Source of the DNA: JAOZTV01 sp965371805 | Lineage (GTDB): Bacteria; Acidobacteriota; Aminicenantia; UBA2199 | Length of the DNA stretch: 11,333 nucleotides | NCBI GenBank assembly: GCA_965371805.1 | Contig: CBDUZW010000104.1 | Coordinates: forward strand, 1 to 11,333 | Direction of reading: 5' to 3' | In this document: positions 1 through 7,739 of the stretch, piece after piece | Layout: every line of letters starts with the position of its first letter | Position numbering within the stretch: the first letter of the stretch is position 1 | Made by a program: the position numbers and the translations under genes | Notes under the pieces: model-generated | What the model was told of the DNA's origin: nothing | The model's input: only the letters and a program-made list of their open reading frames with translations | Databases searched by the model: none

Positions 1-58
1 TTTTTATGACGCAACCAGTAGTAGTTTAAAGTGTTTTTTTATGATTCAATTCGAATAG

Positions 59-87
59 TTGATAAGTAAACTATTTTGTGTTATAAT
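59..87 (+). promoter_or_regulatory. Sigma-70-type promoter for the plus-strand operon
   Basis: The -35 box TTGATA lies at 59-64 (five of six consensus bases). A spacer of exactly 17 bases leads to a perfect TATAAT at 82-87, preceded by TG at 79-80, an extended -10. Transcription should start near 93-95. The first gene with a good ribosome binding site begins at 403, so the message would have a leader of about 310 bases, most of it made of a decayed gene copy. In so AT-rich a sequence chance matches are common, but the two boxes with ideal spacing and the extended -10 make this the best promoter I found. Transcription was not tested. Confidence 0.6.
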
Positions 88-381
88 CGTAGTACGGTGG
101 AACGCAAAAAGAAGATTACTTATAAAAACATTCAATTTGTGTATTTAGTCTCTATCATGCTTTTAATATATATATATATTAAAAGCAAATTAAAAATTCT
201 TGTAAATTATATTATAATAAAACTTGTTTTTAGAACAAGACTCTCCCATATCATTAAAAATTCTTGTGAAATTGGCTGTATTGGAATATTAAAAATATCA
301 AAATATTATGTATTTGCAATGAGATATACATCATCAGCAAAACTCTATAATAAAATATTTTTTTTAGAATGTTTAACATAA
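76..381 (+). pseudogene. Truncated, decayed duplicate of the downstream PH-like membrane protein gene
   Basis: An open frame of 101 codons runs here, but it begins with TTG inside the promoter spacer and has no ribosome binding site. Its codons 36-92 (181-351) align without gaps to codons 58-114, counted from the ATG at 1156, of the PH-like gene (1327-1497): by hand count 22 of 57 residues and about 105 of 171 bases are identical. The last 48 bases reach about 80 percent. Shared landmarks are KLKI..VN at the start and YY....RYT...KLYN at the end. Acidic and glycine residues of the intact copy (for example DDG after VN) are replaced by Tyr and Ile here, and the frame stops nine codons after KLYN, so about 35-40 C-terminal residues are missing. 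This pattern fits a partial duplicate that no longer encodes a functional protein. A short expressed derivative cannot be excluded. Confidence 0.6.
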
Positions 382-386
382 CATAG

Positions 387-394
387 AAGGAGGA
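387..394 (+). promoter_or_regulatory. Shine-Dalgarno site for the gene at 403
   Basis: AAGGAGGA, a near-perfect match to the anti-Shine-Dalgarno sequence, lies eight bases before the ATG at 403. It marks the first confident start codon downstream of the promoter at 59-87. It also shows that this organism uses strong Shine-Dalgarno sites, unlike typical Bacteroidetes. Confidence 0.8.
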
Positions 395-402
395 ACAAAA
401 AA

Positions 403-1125
403 ATGTTTAAAAAAGCTCATATTTTAATATTAATCATTATTCTTATTTTAGCATTAATCATTGTTTTAATTCCAGGCAAAACTGAAATTTTAAACAAGTC
501 TGAGTCTGGTGAATTTATATTAATTAAAAACAAAAAAATAATCGGGAATGAAAAATTCTCAATAAAAAATAAAGATAATTTTGTTATTGCAAGTGGAGAA
601 GGTAATTTTAGAATTTCTGATGATGTAATTTTTTCTCAAAAAACATATTTAAAATTAAATAAAATATTAGACCCAGAATACTTTAACTTAAAAATTGATT
701 TTAAGGGTTCTACTCAGCTTTTTGAATGTATTTTTAAAAAAGACAAGTGGATTTATAATATTCAGGTAGGAGAAAAAAAAACAACAAAATCTTATGATAG
801 ATGGGATAATATGGTGTTTTTATCAAATAATGTTATCCACCACCTTTGCTTAATCCTAAGAAAATATGATCTAACTAATAGAAAACAAGAATTTACTGTG
901 GTTGCTCTACCACCAATGCAGATTAAACTTGAAAAAGAAGGTGTAGATTTTTTTTTAAAAAACGAAAAAAAAATAAAGTTACTGAAATTAAAACTAACAA
1001 TAATGAATAAAATATTTCAAGATATTTGGATTAACGAAAATAAGCAACTAATAAAAATGTATATACCATCACAAAAAATTGAAATATTTTTAAAGGGTTA
1101 TGAAGATATCGAATCTTTAAAATAG
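403..1125 (+). CDS. Membrane-anchored DUF3108/DUF6134-like beta-rich protein
   Basis: This encodes a 240-residue protein of unknown function. Residues 1-26 form a strongly hydrophobic segment after Lys-3 and Lys-4; no lipobox cysteine follows, so it is an uncleaved N-terminal anchor or a signal peptide. The rest is predicted mostly beta strand and probably lies outside the inner membrane. The pattern recalls DUF3108/DUF6134-type periplasmic proteins: a first strand pair ending in I.GNEKF, a central helix with NNVIHHLCLILRKYDL, and a late strand in which W.NENKQLIKMYIP carries the usual 'tag-release' Trp and basic residue. This resemblance is from memory of the family pattern, not a search. 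The start is fixed by AAGGAGGA eight bases upstream. It is the first intact gene after the promoter, followed after 36 bases by the PH-like gene. It contains A9 and T9 runs but no frame disruption. Confidence 0.75.
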   Translation: MFKKAHILILIIILILALIIVLIPGKTEILNKSESGEFILIKNKKIIGNEKFSIKNKDNFVIASGEGNFRISDDVIFSQKTYLKLNKILDPEYFNLKIDFKGSTQLFECIFKKDKWIYNIQVGEKKTTKSYDRWDNMVFLSNNVIHHLCLILRKYDLTNRKQEFTVVALPPMQIKLEKEGVDFFLKNEKKIKLLKLKLTIMNKIFQDIWINENKQLIKMYIPSQKIEIFLKGYEDIESLK

Positions 1126-1150
1126 TTTTAAATTTACTAAAAATATAATT

Positions 1151-1155
1151 AGGAG
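1151..1155 (+). promoter_or_regulatory. Ribosome binding site that decides the start at 1162
   Basis: AGGAG sits directly against an ATG at 1156, too close to serve it. It is six bases from the next in-frame ATG at 1162, the normal spacing. The protein therefore most likely starts at 1162, two codons later than the longest open frame. Confidence 0.7.
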
Positions 1156-1161
1156 ATGAAA

Positions 1162-1626
1162 ATGAAAGATTTTAAGAATGTACAAATAGGTTATTTTGTC
1201 AATATTGTATTGTTAATGATTATTGCAATCTTGCCTCTTTCGTATATATACAAATGGGGGAATAATCCTATGCCTTTACCAGTTACTATAATTGCAATTA
1301 TTATATTTTTTATAGCATTACTTTTTTTTTATAAACTAAAAATCGTTGTAAATGATGATGGAATTAAAATTATATTTGGAATAGGTCTTATTCGAATAAA
1401 CATAAAACCAGATAAAGTTTATAGTATCAGAGTAACTAAAGTGCCGTGGTATTATGGACTTGGAATAAGATATACAACATTAGGTAAACTGTATAATATA
1501 CAAGGTACAGAAGTAGTTGAAATTAAGTATTTAATATCAAAGAAAGAAAAAACAGTTTTATTAGGAAGTAATAAATGTGAAGATTTAAAAAATGTTTTAG
1601 AAAAAAAATATTTATCTGATAAGTAA
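1162..1626 (+). CDS. Two-helix membrane protein with bacterial PH-like domain
   Basis: This encodes a 154-residue protein with two transmembrane helices, about residues 9-31 and 39-57, joined by a short loop. A cytoplasmic C-terminal domain of about 95 residues follows. That domain has the layout of small bacterial PH domains (bPH/DUF304-like): KLKIVVNDDGIKIIFGIGLIRI, then an isoleucine-rich strand, a tight PWYYGLGIRYT turn, VEIKYL, and a final strand LLGSNK with a closing amphipathic helix. Related proteins are membrane-associated with mostly unknown roles, so no reaction can be assigned. A strand pair and turn from this gene also occur as a degraded copy upstream at 181-351, showing local duplication. 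Its neighbours are the DUF3108-like gene and a CPBP protease homologue 25 bases downstream, so it is probably in the same operon. Confidence 0.75.
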   Translation: MKDFKNVQIGYFVNIVLLMIIAILPLSYIYKWGNNPMPLPVTIIAIIIFFIALLFFYKLKIVVNDDGIKIIFGIGLIRINIKPDKVYSIRVTKVPWYYGLGIRYTTLGKLYNIQGTEVVEIKYLISKKEKTVLLGSNKCEDLKNVLEKKYLSDK

Positions 1627-1651
1627 TCTTTAATTATTAAATCTACAATAG

Positions 1652-2569
1652 ATGTTAAAAAAAATATTCAGTAAAAAGAACAAATTTTTTCTATATTCTT
1701 TGGTTGATATCAAATTACCAAATATTTTTGTGTCTATTTTTCTACCAATTTTAATAATTCTTACTGGAGTTTTTTTTACTCAGTTTGTATTACTACCTTT
1801 AATCTTAGTTAAAATTTTCCACACCAAAGAACTTTTGTTATTTTCTTTAATATTTTTATCCTTCAGTATTATTTTTATTATTATATGGGCCTGGGTAAAA
1901 TTATATGAAAAACGCAAATTCGATTCAATTGGTTTTATATGTAAACATAAAATTAAAAACTATTTACAAGGATTTTTTGCTGGTTCATTAATGATAATAA
2001 TTTTTGTTATAATACTATTTGTCAAAGATTGTGTTGAATTCAATGTAAATGGTGTTCTAGATTTAAGTTTAAATTCCTTGTTATATGCATTCTTATTTTT
2101 ATTAGCTTATATAGTTCAAGGAGCTGCTGAAGAATCTCTTTTTCGGGGTTGGCAATTACAGATTATTGGAAAAAGATATAGAGTATGGTTAGCAATTGCA
2201 ATTTCTTCTTTATTATTTTCTGCATTACACATTGTAAATAACGGAAGTAATTTGTTTTTATTTTTAAATCTAATATTTATTTCATTTTATTTGGTTATAA
2301 TTACATTATATAATGGAAATATTTTACATGCTTGTGGGTGGCATAGTGCATGGAATTGGACTACAGGAGCTGTATTTGGTTTAAATGTAAGTGGTATTAA
2401 AGTAAACTCAAATCCGATTTTTAAATTAAATGTTAACGGACATTTATACTTAACTGGGGGACGTTTTGGTCCTGAAGGCAGTATAATATCTACTCTTATT
2501 ATCCTTTTTAGCATATTTTTAGTGTTTTTCAAGATATCTGATAATAAAAGAAGTAAAAAAATTTTGTGA
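1652..2569 (+). CDS. CPBP family intramembrane metalloprotease homologue
   Basis: This encodes a 305-residue polytopic membrane protein with about seven or eight hydrophobic segments. It carries all the motifs of the CPBP (CAAX protease and bacteriocin-processing, ABI/Rce1-like) family. EExxxR is Glu-160, Glu-161 and Arg-165, FxxxH is Phe-189 to His-193, and HxxxN is His-231 to Asn-235 in HSAWN. The glutamates and histidines are the known catalytic residues of this family, so the protein is probably an active intramembrane protease. The C-terminal TGGRFGPEGSI is also typical of one CPBP subgroup. Family members are linked to prenyl-protein maturation, bacteriocin immunity or signalling; the substrate here is unknown. 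There is no clear ribosome binding site before the ATG, so translation may be coupled to the upstream gene. It ends four bases before the radical SAM gene, which suggests a shared message and perhaps a shared substrate. Confidence 0.88.
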   Translation: MLKKIFSKKNKFFLYSLVDIKLPNIFVSIFLPILIILTGVFFTQFVLLPLILVKIFHTKELLLFSLIFLSFSIIFIIIWAWVKLYEKRKFDSIGFICKHKIKNYLQGFFAGSLMIIIFVIILFVKDCVEFNVNGVLDLSLNSLLYAFLFLLAYIVQGAAEESLFRGWQLQIIGKRYRVWLAIAISSLLFSALHIVNNGSNLFLFLNLIFISFYLVIITLYNGNILHACGWHSAWNWTTGAVFGLNVSGIKVNSNPIFKLNVNGHLYLTGGRFGPEGSIISTLIILFSIFLVFFKISDNKRSKKIL

Positions 2570-2573
2570 AATT

Positions 2574-3914
2574 ATGAATATTTTGCTTGTTGTACCTCAA
2601 GACGAATTGATTTATAACTACTGCCCAAATTTAACAGTCTTACACTTAGCATCGATTATTAAAAGTCAAGCTTCAAGTGTAAGTGTAAAACATATAAGCA
2701 TATCCTTAAGTGACAATCAAGATGAAATAAAAAAAATAATAAAAAATCAAAATATTATTGCAGTTACAGCATTTACATTTAATTGGCCTTATGTAATAAA
2801 ATTCATCAAAATTGTCAAGAATTTAAACTTTAAAGGTTTTATTATTTTGGGAGGGATTCATCCAACACATTTTGCAAACTATGTAATGGGAGTGTCAGGT
2901 GCTGATTTTATTGTTAGGCATGATGGAGAATTTGTTTTTCCAAATCTGATTAATGCGATTCAAGGGAATTCTGAAATTAAAGATGTACTTGGGATAAGTT
3001 ATAAAACACGAAATGGTAAAATTATTCACAATTCAGACTCAAAGCCAATAACTTCAAATGATTTTGATCTCCTTCCATTACCGGAATATGAATTACTTTC
3101 TCTATCAAAAGACAAATATGATCTATTACCTTATGAAAGTTCTAGAGGTTGTAAATATGATTGTCTCTTTTGTTCTATTCCTTATAGAAAAAATTGGATT
3201 GCAAAATCTTCTAAAACTGTAATTAGGGACTTAATGATAATTAAGGAAAAATATGAGGAATATATTAAAAAAGGTATTTTTTTTGTAGATAATTCTTTTA
3301 TAGCTAATATATCTAGAGCAAAAAAGATATTTAATAATTTAATTAAATTACGATATTCAATTCCAATTTATTTTAATGCTAGAATAAGTGATTTGACTAA
3401 CGAGAGCTTGTTAAAAAAAATAGAAATGTTAAATGTTGGACAAATTCTGGTTGGAATAGAATGTGGGTATGATGAAGGATTAAAACACATCGGAAAAGGA
3501 CTTAAAATAAGTCAAATCTGGAAATGTGCTAAGCTTCTAAAAAAATACAATTTAAATACAAAAATGAATTGGTCTTTTATAATTGGATTTCCCTGGGAAG
3601 ATAAAATTAGTATACTTAAAACAATTAAGTTTGCATGCGATATCAGTAATGAATTTGGAGGTATTTCCAATATTAATTGGCTTTCTCTCTACCCATCCAA
3701 ACTATGGGACTGCCGAAAAAATTATTCAATTGATCTTGATGAGAGTTTTTTTGATCATGAATCTTTAAGTGATCCATTTCTTCTTCAAAAAAAAATAAAA
3801 AAAATAGAAAAACCTTTTATTGATGAAGTTTACTCTATTGTGCAAGAGTATTTAGATTTGGGAATTAATATTCACCTATTCCCAGCTTTAGATAAAAAAC
3901 AATTAAATAAATAA
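2574..3914 (+). CDS. Cobalamin-binding-type (class B) radical SAM protein
   Basis: This encodes a 446-residue cytoplasmic protein with the two-domain plan of B12-dependent radical SAM enzymes (BchE/P-methylase-like). Residues 1 to about 140 form the Rossmann-like cobalamin-binding domain: LLVVPQ at the start, a VTAFTFNW strand, LGGIHPTHF and VRHDGEFVFPNLI, all conserved features of the family. The radical SAM core follows with the iron-sulfur motif CxxxCxxC at Cys-193, Cys-197 and Cys-200 in RGCKYDCLFC. Later come FFVDNSF, YFNARI and GIECGYDEGL, the expected barrel strands. There is no SPASM extension. The family performs methylations, rearrangements and other radical chemistry; the substrate cannot be deduced. 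Four bases separate it from the CPBP gene and there is no separate ribosome binding site, so translation is probably coupled. No small precursor-peptide gene lies nearby. It ends the plus block, 69 bases from the converging minus-strand gene. Confidence 0.88.
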   Translation: MNILLVVPQDELIYNYCPNLTVLHLASIIKSQASSVSVKHISISLSDNQDEIKKIIKNQNIIAVTAFTFNWPYVIKFIKIVKNLNFKGFIILGGIHPTHFANYVMGVSGADFIVRHDGEFVFPNLINAIQGNSEIKDVLGISYKTRNGKIIHNSDSKPITSNDFDLLPLPEYELLSLSKDKYDLLPYESSRGCKYDCLFCSIPYRKNWIAKSSKTVIRDLMIIKEKYEEYIKKGIFFVDNSFIANISRAKKIFNNLIKLRYSIPIYFNARISDLTNESLLKKIEMLNVGQILVGIECGYDEGLKHIGKGLKISQIWKCAKLLKKYNLNTKMNWSFIIGFPWEDKISILKTIKFACDISNEFGGISNINWLSLYPSKLWDCRKNYSIDLDESFFDHESLSDPFLLQKKIKKIEKPFIDEVYSIVQEYLDLGINIHLFPALDKKQLNK

Positions 3915-3983
3915 GATATATTTGGATCTACAAGAAATCCTATGACTGATTTGCCCTAAATATGCAATTTTACCCAATATTGA
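3915..3983. other. Convergent intergenic gap without a recognisable terminator
   Basis: This stretch of 69 bases lies between the 3' ends of the radical SAM gene (plus) and the transglutaminase-like gene (minus). I looked for a bidirectional hairpin with flanking T and A runs and saw only short four- to five-base stems, such as GGAT/ATCC at about 3923-3939. Termination may be Rho-dependent, or read-through into the opposite block may occur. Confidence 0.5.
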
Positions 3984-5882
3984 TTAGTTAATTTTTTTGA
4001 AAAACACTATTACATTGTTTTGGGAATTAGAAAAGGATTGTAAGTGATTTTTAAAAGTACTATAATCATATTCTGAAATACTTTTTTTATTTATTTTATA
4101 TTTTTTTGTATAATTTATATATTTGTCTTTTTTTAAATATTTATGCTTTAGTATATAACTATTCGTTTTAATATCCAATTCGTTGTTGGTTTTTCCTTGT
4201 ACTTTAACATTATTAGGTATTTTTATTTTCCATCTAATATCAATATCATAAGTATTATCAAATATAATAGGATATTTTCTTAAAAGGGTTTTGGGATAAA
4301 AAGGAAGATCTGTAAATATGTAAGGTAATTTAGGAATATTTAATAATATATATCCATTACTTTGAGTAATTGTTAACCCATTGCCTTTAATAATATGCAT
4401 AAACTCAATTGGCTTCATGCAACATTTCTTGTTTACTAGTGTTACATTACTAATTTGGGATGTAAAAGTTAGTCTTTTCGCAGCTTGATTGAAATATTTA
4501 TTTATATTAAAATCTGGCTTGTTAATTATATTTATAAATTTGTTATAATAAAAACCATCCAAAATCACATATATTTTTGCGGTATAATCACCAAATGTAT
4601 TAAACTTGAAATCAACATTTATTTTAACTGAGTTCGATATACTATTCAATTGTTTAAGCTTTATCCATAAAAGATTTTTACTTAAAGCAAGCCCTTCTTT
4701 ACCATCTAATTCAGCCAAATATCCTAATCTACTATTTTGAGAATTAAGTGAAATATAAAAAATAGACTTTCCCAACTCTACAGCAATGCAAATATTAGAA
4801 AACTGATCCAATAATACAATTCTTTTTTCTATTCTGTGAAATGAAGAGACTAAAACTGGAAAAGTTTTAAATCCAGCAGCTTTTAAAAAACTAGAAAATA
4901 GAATTGCTTTGTCTTTTAAATCGCCATTTTTTTTTAATAATATTTTTTCTGCAGAGTTTTTTTCCCAATTATCAAATTTCAATTGGCTATTATAATTTTT
5001 GTATTTTGTAATAATGAACTTATAAATAATAGACAATCTTTCTTTTTTGTTTTCTATATTTAGTAACATTCTTTTTACTTTATTTTTTATTAATTCTGTA
5101 GGCTTGCTTTTACGATTATATGTTTCTAAAAGCTTATTTTTTATATTTTCCCAATTTTTTGAAGTAGAAAACATAACTCTAGGCCACAAATTTTTAACAA
5201 ATGGCCCTAATTCTTCCTCCTCTATTTTGAAATTATTTTTACTTGACCAAATGTATGTTTTTGTGTTTTTAGTAATTTTTATTTTTTCATTAATTAATGG
5301 ATCATTAATTATTCTGAAAAATTTACTGTTTTTGGGAACTGTTACCGTGCAAAATTTTTCTTTAACTATATGTCGGTTTTTAAAAAATGCTATCCCTTGA
5401 AAAAAACCATAATAATTCTTTTTATTTATTTCATAATTAATAAAAAGAGCATCATTTATTTTTAGTGTTGGTATATTAAGAATAAAACTTTTAGTATTAT
5501 TAGGACTACTAAGATAAAAAAAGGATTTTTCTGGGTCAATTTTGGAAATCTTTACTTTATTCCTATATAATGGATTACTGATAATAAAAGAATTCAATAT
5601 CTTAGGTTTTTTACTAATATTTCCATAATTAACTGAATAAGTTCTGTAGTTTCTTAAGGCATCATAATTAACAACTTGGAAAAAATCAATTATTTTTTTT
5701 TTTATTTTATTTTCTTCAGATACATATTGATAATTTTCAGAAAAATATATTGTATATATGTTATCATTCAAAGATAATTGAGGTTTTTTATTCTTATATT
5801 TTTCAATCCAGAGAGACTCAAAAGCAATACTATAAAAAGAAAAATTCAATAATGCAATAAGAATAATAAAATATTTTTTCAT
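3984..5882 (-). CDS. Secreted DUF3857/transglutaminase-like protein, catalytically inactive
   Basis: This encodes a 632-residue protein with an N-terminal signal peptide (MKKYFIILIALL... ending near FYSIAFE at residue 22). Residues about 35-190 resemble the beta-rich DUF3857 domain, including IPTLKINDALFINYEI, the equivalent of the usual LPgLxxGDxIEYxY strand. Residues about 262-385 form a transglutaminase fold and align with the upstream neighbour over SAEKILLKKNGDLKDKAILF. The catalytic positions are gone: the Cys is Leu-322 (GDLKDKA instead of GDCKDKA), the His is Asn-363 and the Asp is Leu-379. The C-terminal region (about 520-620) is the usual DUF3857 beta domain with a closing YTKKYKIN strand. 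It is the last gene of the minus block; its ATG overlaps the stop of the preceding gene by one base (TAATG), so translation is coupled. It is probably a periplasmic pseudoenzyme, a structural or regulatory partner of the active paralogue. An A11 run lies near codon 60. Confidence 0.85.
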   Translation of the reverse strand: MKKYFIILIALLNFSFYSIAFESLWIEKYKNKKPQLSLNDNIYTIYFSENYQYVSEENKIKKKIIDFFQVVNYDALRNYRTYSVNYGNISKKPKILNSFIISNPLYRNKVKISKIDPEKSFFYLSSPNNTKSFILNIPTLKINDALFINYEINKKNYYGFFQGIAFFKNRHIVKEKFCTVTVPKNSKFFRIINDPLINEKIKITKNTKTYIWSSKNNFKIEEEELGPFVKNLWPRVMFSTSKNWENIKNKLLETYNRKSKPTELIKNKVKRMLLNIENKKERLSIIYKFIITKYKNYNSQLKFDNWEKNSAEKILLKKNGDLKDKAILFSSFLKAAGFKTFPVLVSSFHRIEKRIVLLDQFSNICIAVELGKSIFYISLNSQNSRLGYLAELDGKEGLALSKNLLWIKLKQLNSISNSVKINVDFKFNTFGDYTAKIYVILDGFYYNKFINIINKPDFNINKYFNQAAKRLTFTSQISNVTLVNKKCCMKPIEFMHIIKGNGLTITQSNGYILLNIPKLPYIFTDLPFYPKTLLRKYPIIFDNTYDIDIRWKIKIPNNVKVQGKTNNELDIKTNSYILKHKYLKKDKYINYTKKYKINKKSISEYDYSTFKNHLQSFSNSQNNVIVFFKKIN

Positions 5883-7735
5883 TATTTTTCTATAATTAGA
5901 ACACTTTTTTTGTAATTTTTAAGCAAAAAGAACAATTTTCTTAATTTATTATAATGATTTTTTGAAATGTCTATAGTATTTATCCTTATATATTTCTTAA
6001 AAATTAATTTATTTTGATATATATTGACATCTATTTTTAAAGAAAAAGGGGGTTCATAAAAAGTTATAGGTTTTGGTATAGAGATTGGTTTATAATCTCT
6101 AGGCAATACAATTTCCTCTATTATATCACTGCCTATAGTAGATAAAATTCTTCTATTAATTAAAGGATTTTCAAATAATGTTTTTTCTTTCAATATTTGA
6201 AAAAAAATCAAATCAAGTCCTATATTTGAATTTATCATTTTCAAATAGTAATGAGAGCCTATCTTTTTTATTGGAATAGTTGACTCAATTTCAAATTCAA
6301 TTTTAAATGGATTATTGACATTTAGTGGATTAGAGATTTTATAGTCAATAACCTTAAATTTACTACTTAAGTCTTTTAATTGTTTTACCCAAATATCGAT
6401 GAATGACTGTCCAGAAAGCTTTTTACCTATTTGTCGCAAAATCAAATCATAGGTCCCTGCACCAAATATTCTGATGTTTGTGTTTTGAACGCCATTTGAA
6501 GAAATAGCTGTATGTATAAAGATTTTTCCAAGATTATCAGTTGCAAGCTTAAAATGTTTTTTAAATAAATCTTTTCCCTTCATCCCTATATGTAAGATAT
6601 ATCTACCAGCAATGTATGAATCACCGTAAGATGTACCAACCCCTAATGTAGGATCCATATAGATAAAATCTCCATTTTTTAATTTTACAGCAACAATAGA
6701 GTGTTGAAAAAAAGGAATAGGAATCTCTTTTTCTGTTCTACAGTCAATATTTAATAAAACCTCTTCAGAAAATATTCCAGCTAATTTCAACATTGAAATC
6801 AAAAGCAATGATTTATCTCTACACATTCCATTTTTTTGAAAAAATGTGTTTTTGGCACTCTTTAAATCAAACATTTTTTTATCTAAATTTCTGTTTCTAG
6901 TATATTTTATTTTACTAGACACAAAATGAAATATTGATGAAATTTTATCTTTTTCATTGTTTTTATTCTCAATTAACGCTTTAACTGTTTCTTTCATTTC
7001 TCGATTAAAACCAATTTTATTTTCACTCATCTTTGCATAAGATGAAGATATATCTCTCCATGAGTTAAAAGTGCTAACAATGAGTTTCAAATTGTTATCA
7101 ATGCGGATCCCATTTGAAAGTTTTATGTCTACATTAGGAATATTTTTCCCTTCCCACTTATGTATATTATTCGCATTTTTTTCATAATAAATGTACTTCA
7201 TATAGCCATTATAAACTTTTGAGTACAAATGAATTTTTTTAGGTACCCTAATTTTAATTAATAGATCCAGTATTGTTGCCCTATCTTGAATTAAAAAATA
7301 TTGAGAAAACTTATTTTTAAAAAATGCTGAATAATTATACAATAATCTATATTCAATAACATCCCCAACCTCAAGCTCTATAGCATTTACTAAGATTGTT
7401 TTGATATTGCTTTCATATTTCAAACCATCTAATATTCTTGATTTTGGTAAAATAATTATTTTATTATTTGGTTTTCTTATCTTAACTTCTTGAATTTTAA
7501 AACTACTAAAATTCTTATTAAATTTAAAAAATTTATTTAGATATATTTTTTTTCCATCTTCAGTTAGAATTTTTATTATTAAGATTTTTTTTTTTTGAAA
7601 TGATCCATCCGCATTTACATTTATTAAGATATTCTTTTTTAATATAATAGTATTATTTTGAGATACTGGTGAAAATGTATATAAATAGAAATTAAAAAAG
7701 ATAAAAATCAATAAAATTATAGCTCTACTATACAT
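5882..7735 (-). CDS. Secreted DUF3857 domain transglutaminase-like protein, triad intact
   Basis: This encodes a 617-residue protein with a strongly hydrophobic signal peptide in residues 1-22. Residues about 30-190 match the DUF3857 plan, with an NADGSF start strand and the hallmark LEVGDVIEYRLLY near residues 120-133. Residues about 250-365 are a transglutaminase-like core with a full thiol triad: Cys-305 in GMCRDKSLL, His-345 in FFQHSIVAV and Asp-361 in YMDPT. The last 230 residues are beta-rich with no known motif. Transglutaminase-like proteins of this type may act as peptidases or cross-linkers on proteins or peptidoglycan; the substrate here is unknown. It starts four bases after the stop of the DUF3108-like gene, with no clear ribosome binding site, and is coupled to the inactive paralogue downstream. 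A run of 12 A residues in the coding strand covers codons 47-51, so slippage there would cut the protein near its N-terminus. Confidence 0.88.
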   Translation of the reverse strand: MYSRAIILLIFIFFNFYLYTFSPVSQNNTIILKKNILINVNADGSFQKKKILIIKILTEDGKKIYLNKFFKFNKNFSSFKIQEVKIRKPNNKIIILPKSRILDGLKYESNIKTILVNAIELEVGDVIEYRLLYNYSAFFKNKFSQYFLIQDRATILDLLIKIRVPKKIHLYSKVYNGYMKYIYYEKNANNIHKWEGKNIPNVDIKLSNGIRIDNNLKLIVSTFNSWRDISSSYAKMSENKIGFNREMKETVKALIENKNNEKDKISSIFHFVSSKIKYTRNRNLDKKMFDLKSAKNTFFQKNGMCRDKSLLLISMLKLAGIFSEEVLLNIDCRTEKEIPIPFFQHSIVAVKLKNGDFIYMDPTLGVGTSYGDSYIAGRYILHIGMKGKDLFKKHFKLATDNLGKIFIHTAISSNGVQNTNIRIFGAGTYDLILRQIGKKLSGQSFIDIWVKQLKDLSSKFKVIDYKISNPLNVNNPFKIEFEIESTIPIKKIGSHYYLKMINSNIGLDLIFFQILKEKTLFENPLINRRILSTIGSDIIEEIVLPRDYKPISIPKPITFYEPPFSLKIDVNIYQNKLIFKKYIRINTIDISKNHYNKLRKLFFLLKNYKKSVLIIEK

Positions 7736-7739
7736 TTTT

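Noticed and set aside
2..58. Open frame from the window edge ending in TAG at 56-58, possibly the tail of an upstream gene
   Set aside because: Eighteen codons with no recognisable motif are too few to call, and the other frames close quickly by chance in such AT-rich DNA.
2287..2532. Open frame of 81 codons on the minus strand
   Set aside because: It lies wholly inside the CPBP gene, opposite the conserved HSAWN motif and C-terminal region. It has no ribosome binding site, so it is a shadow.
3583..3768. Open frame of 61 codons on the plus strand
   Set aside because: It overlaps the radical SAM gene in another frame and has no recognisable domain.
3923..3939. Short GGAT/ATCC stem as a terminator between the convergent genes
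   Set aside because: Four pairs with a nine-base loop and no adjoining T run are not enough.
5047..5400. Open frame of 117 codons on the plus strand
   Set aside because: It is antisense to the inactive transglutaminase-like gene. Its Phe/Leu-rich composition is what the reverse of Lys/Asn-rich coding sequence gives; it has no start signal.
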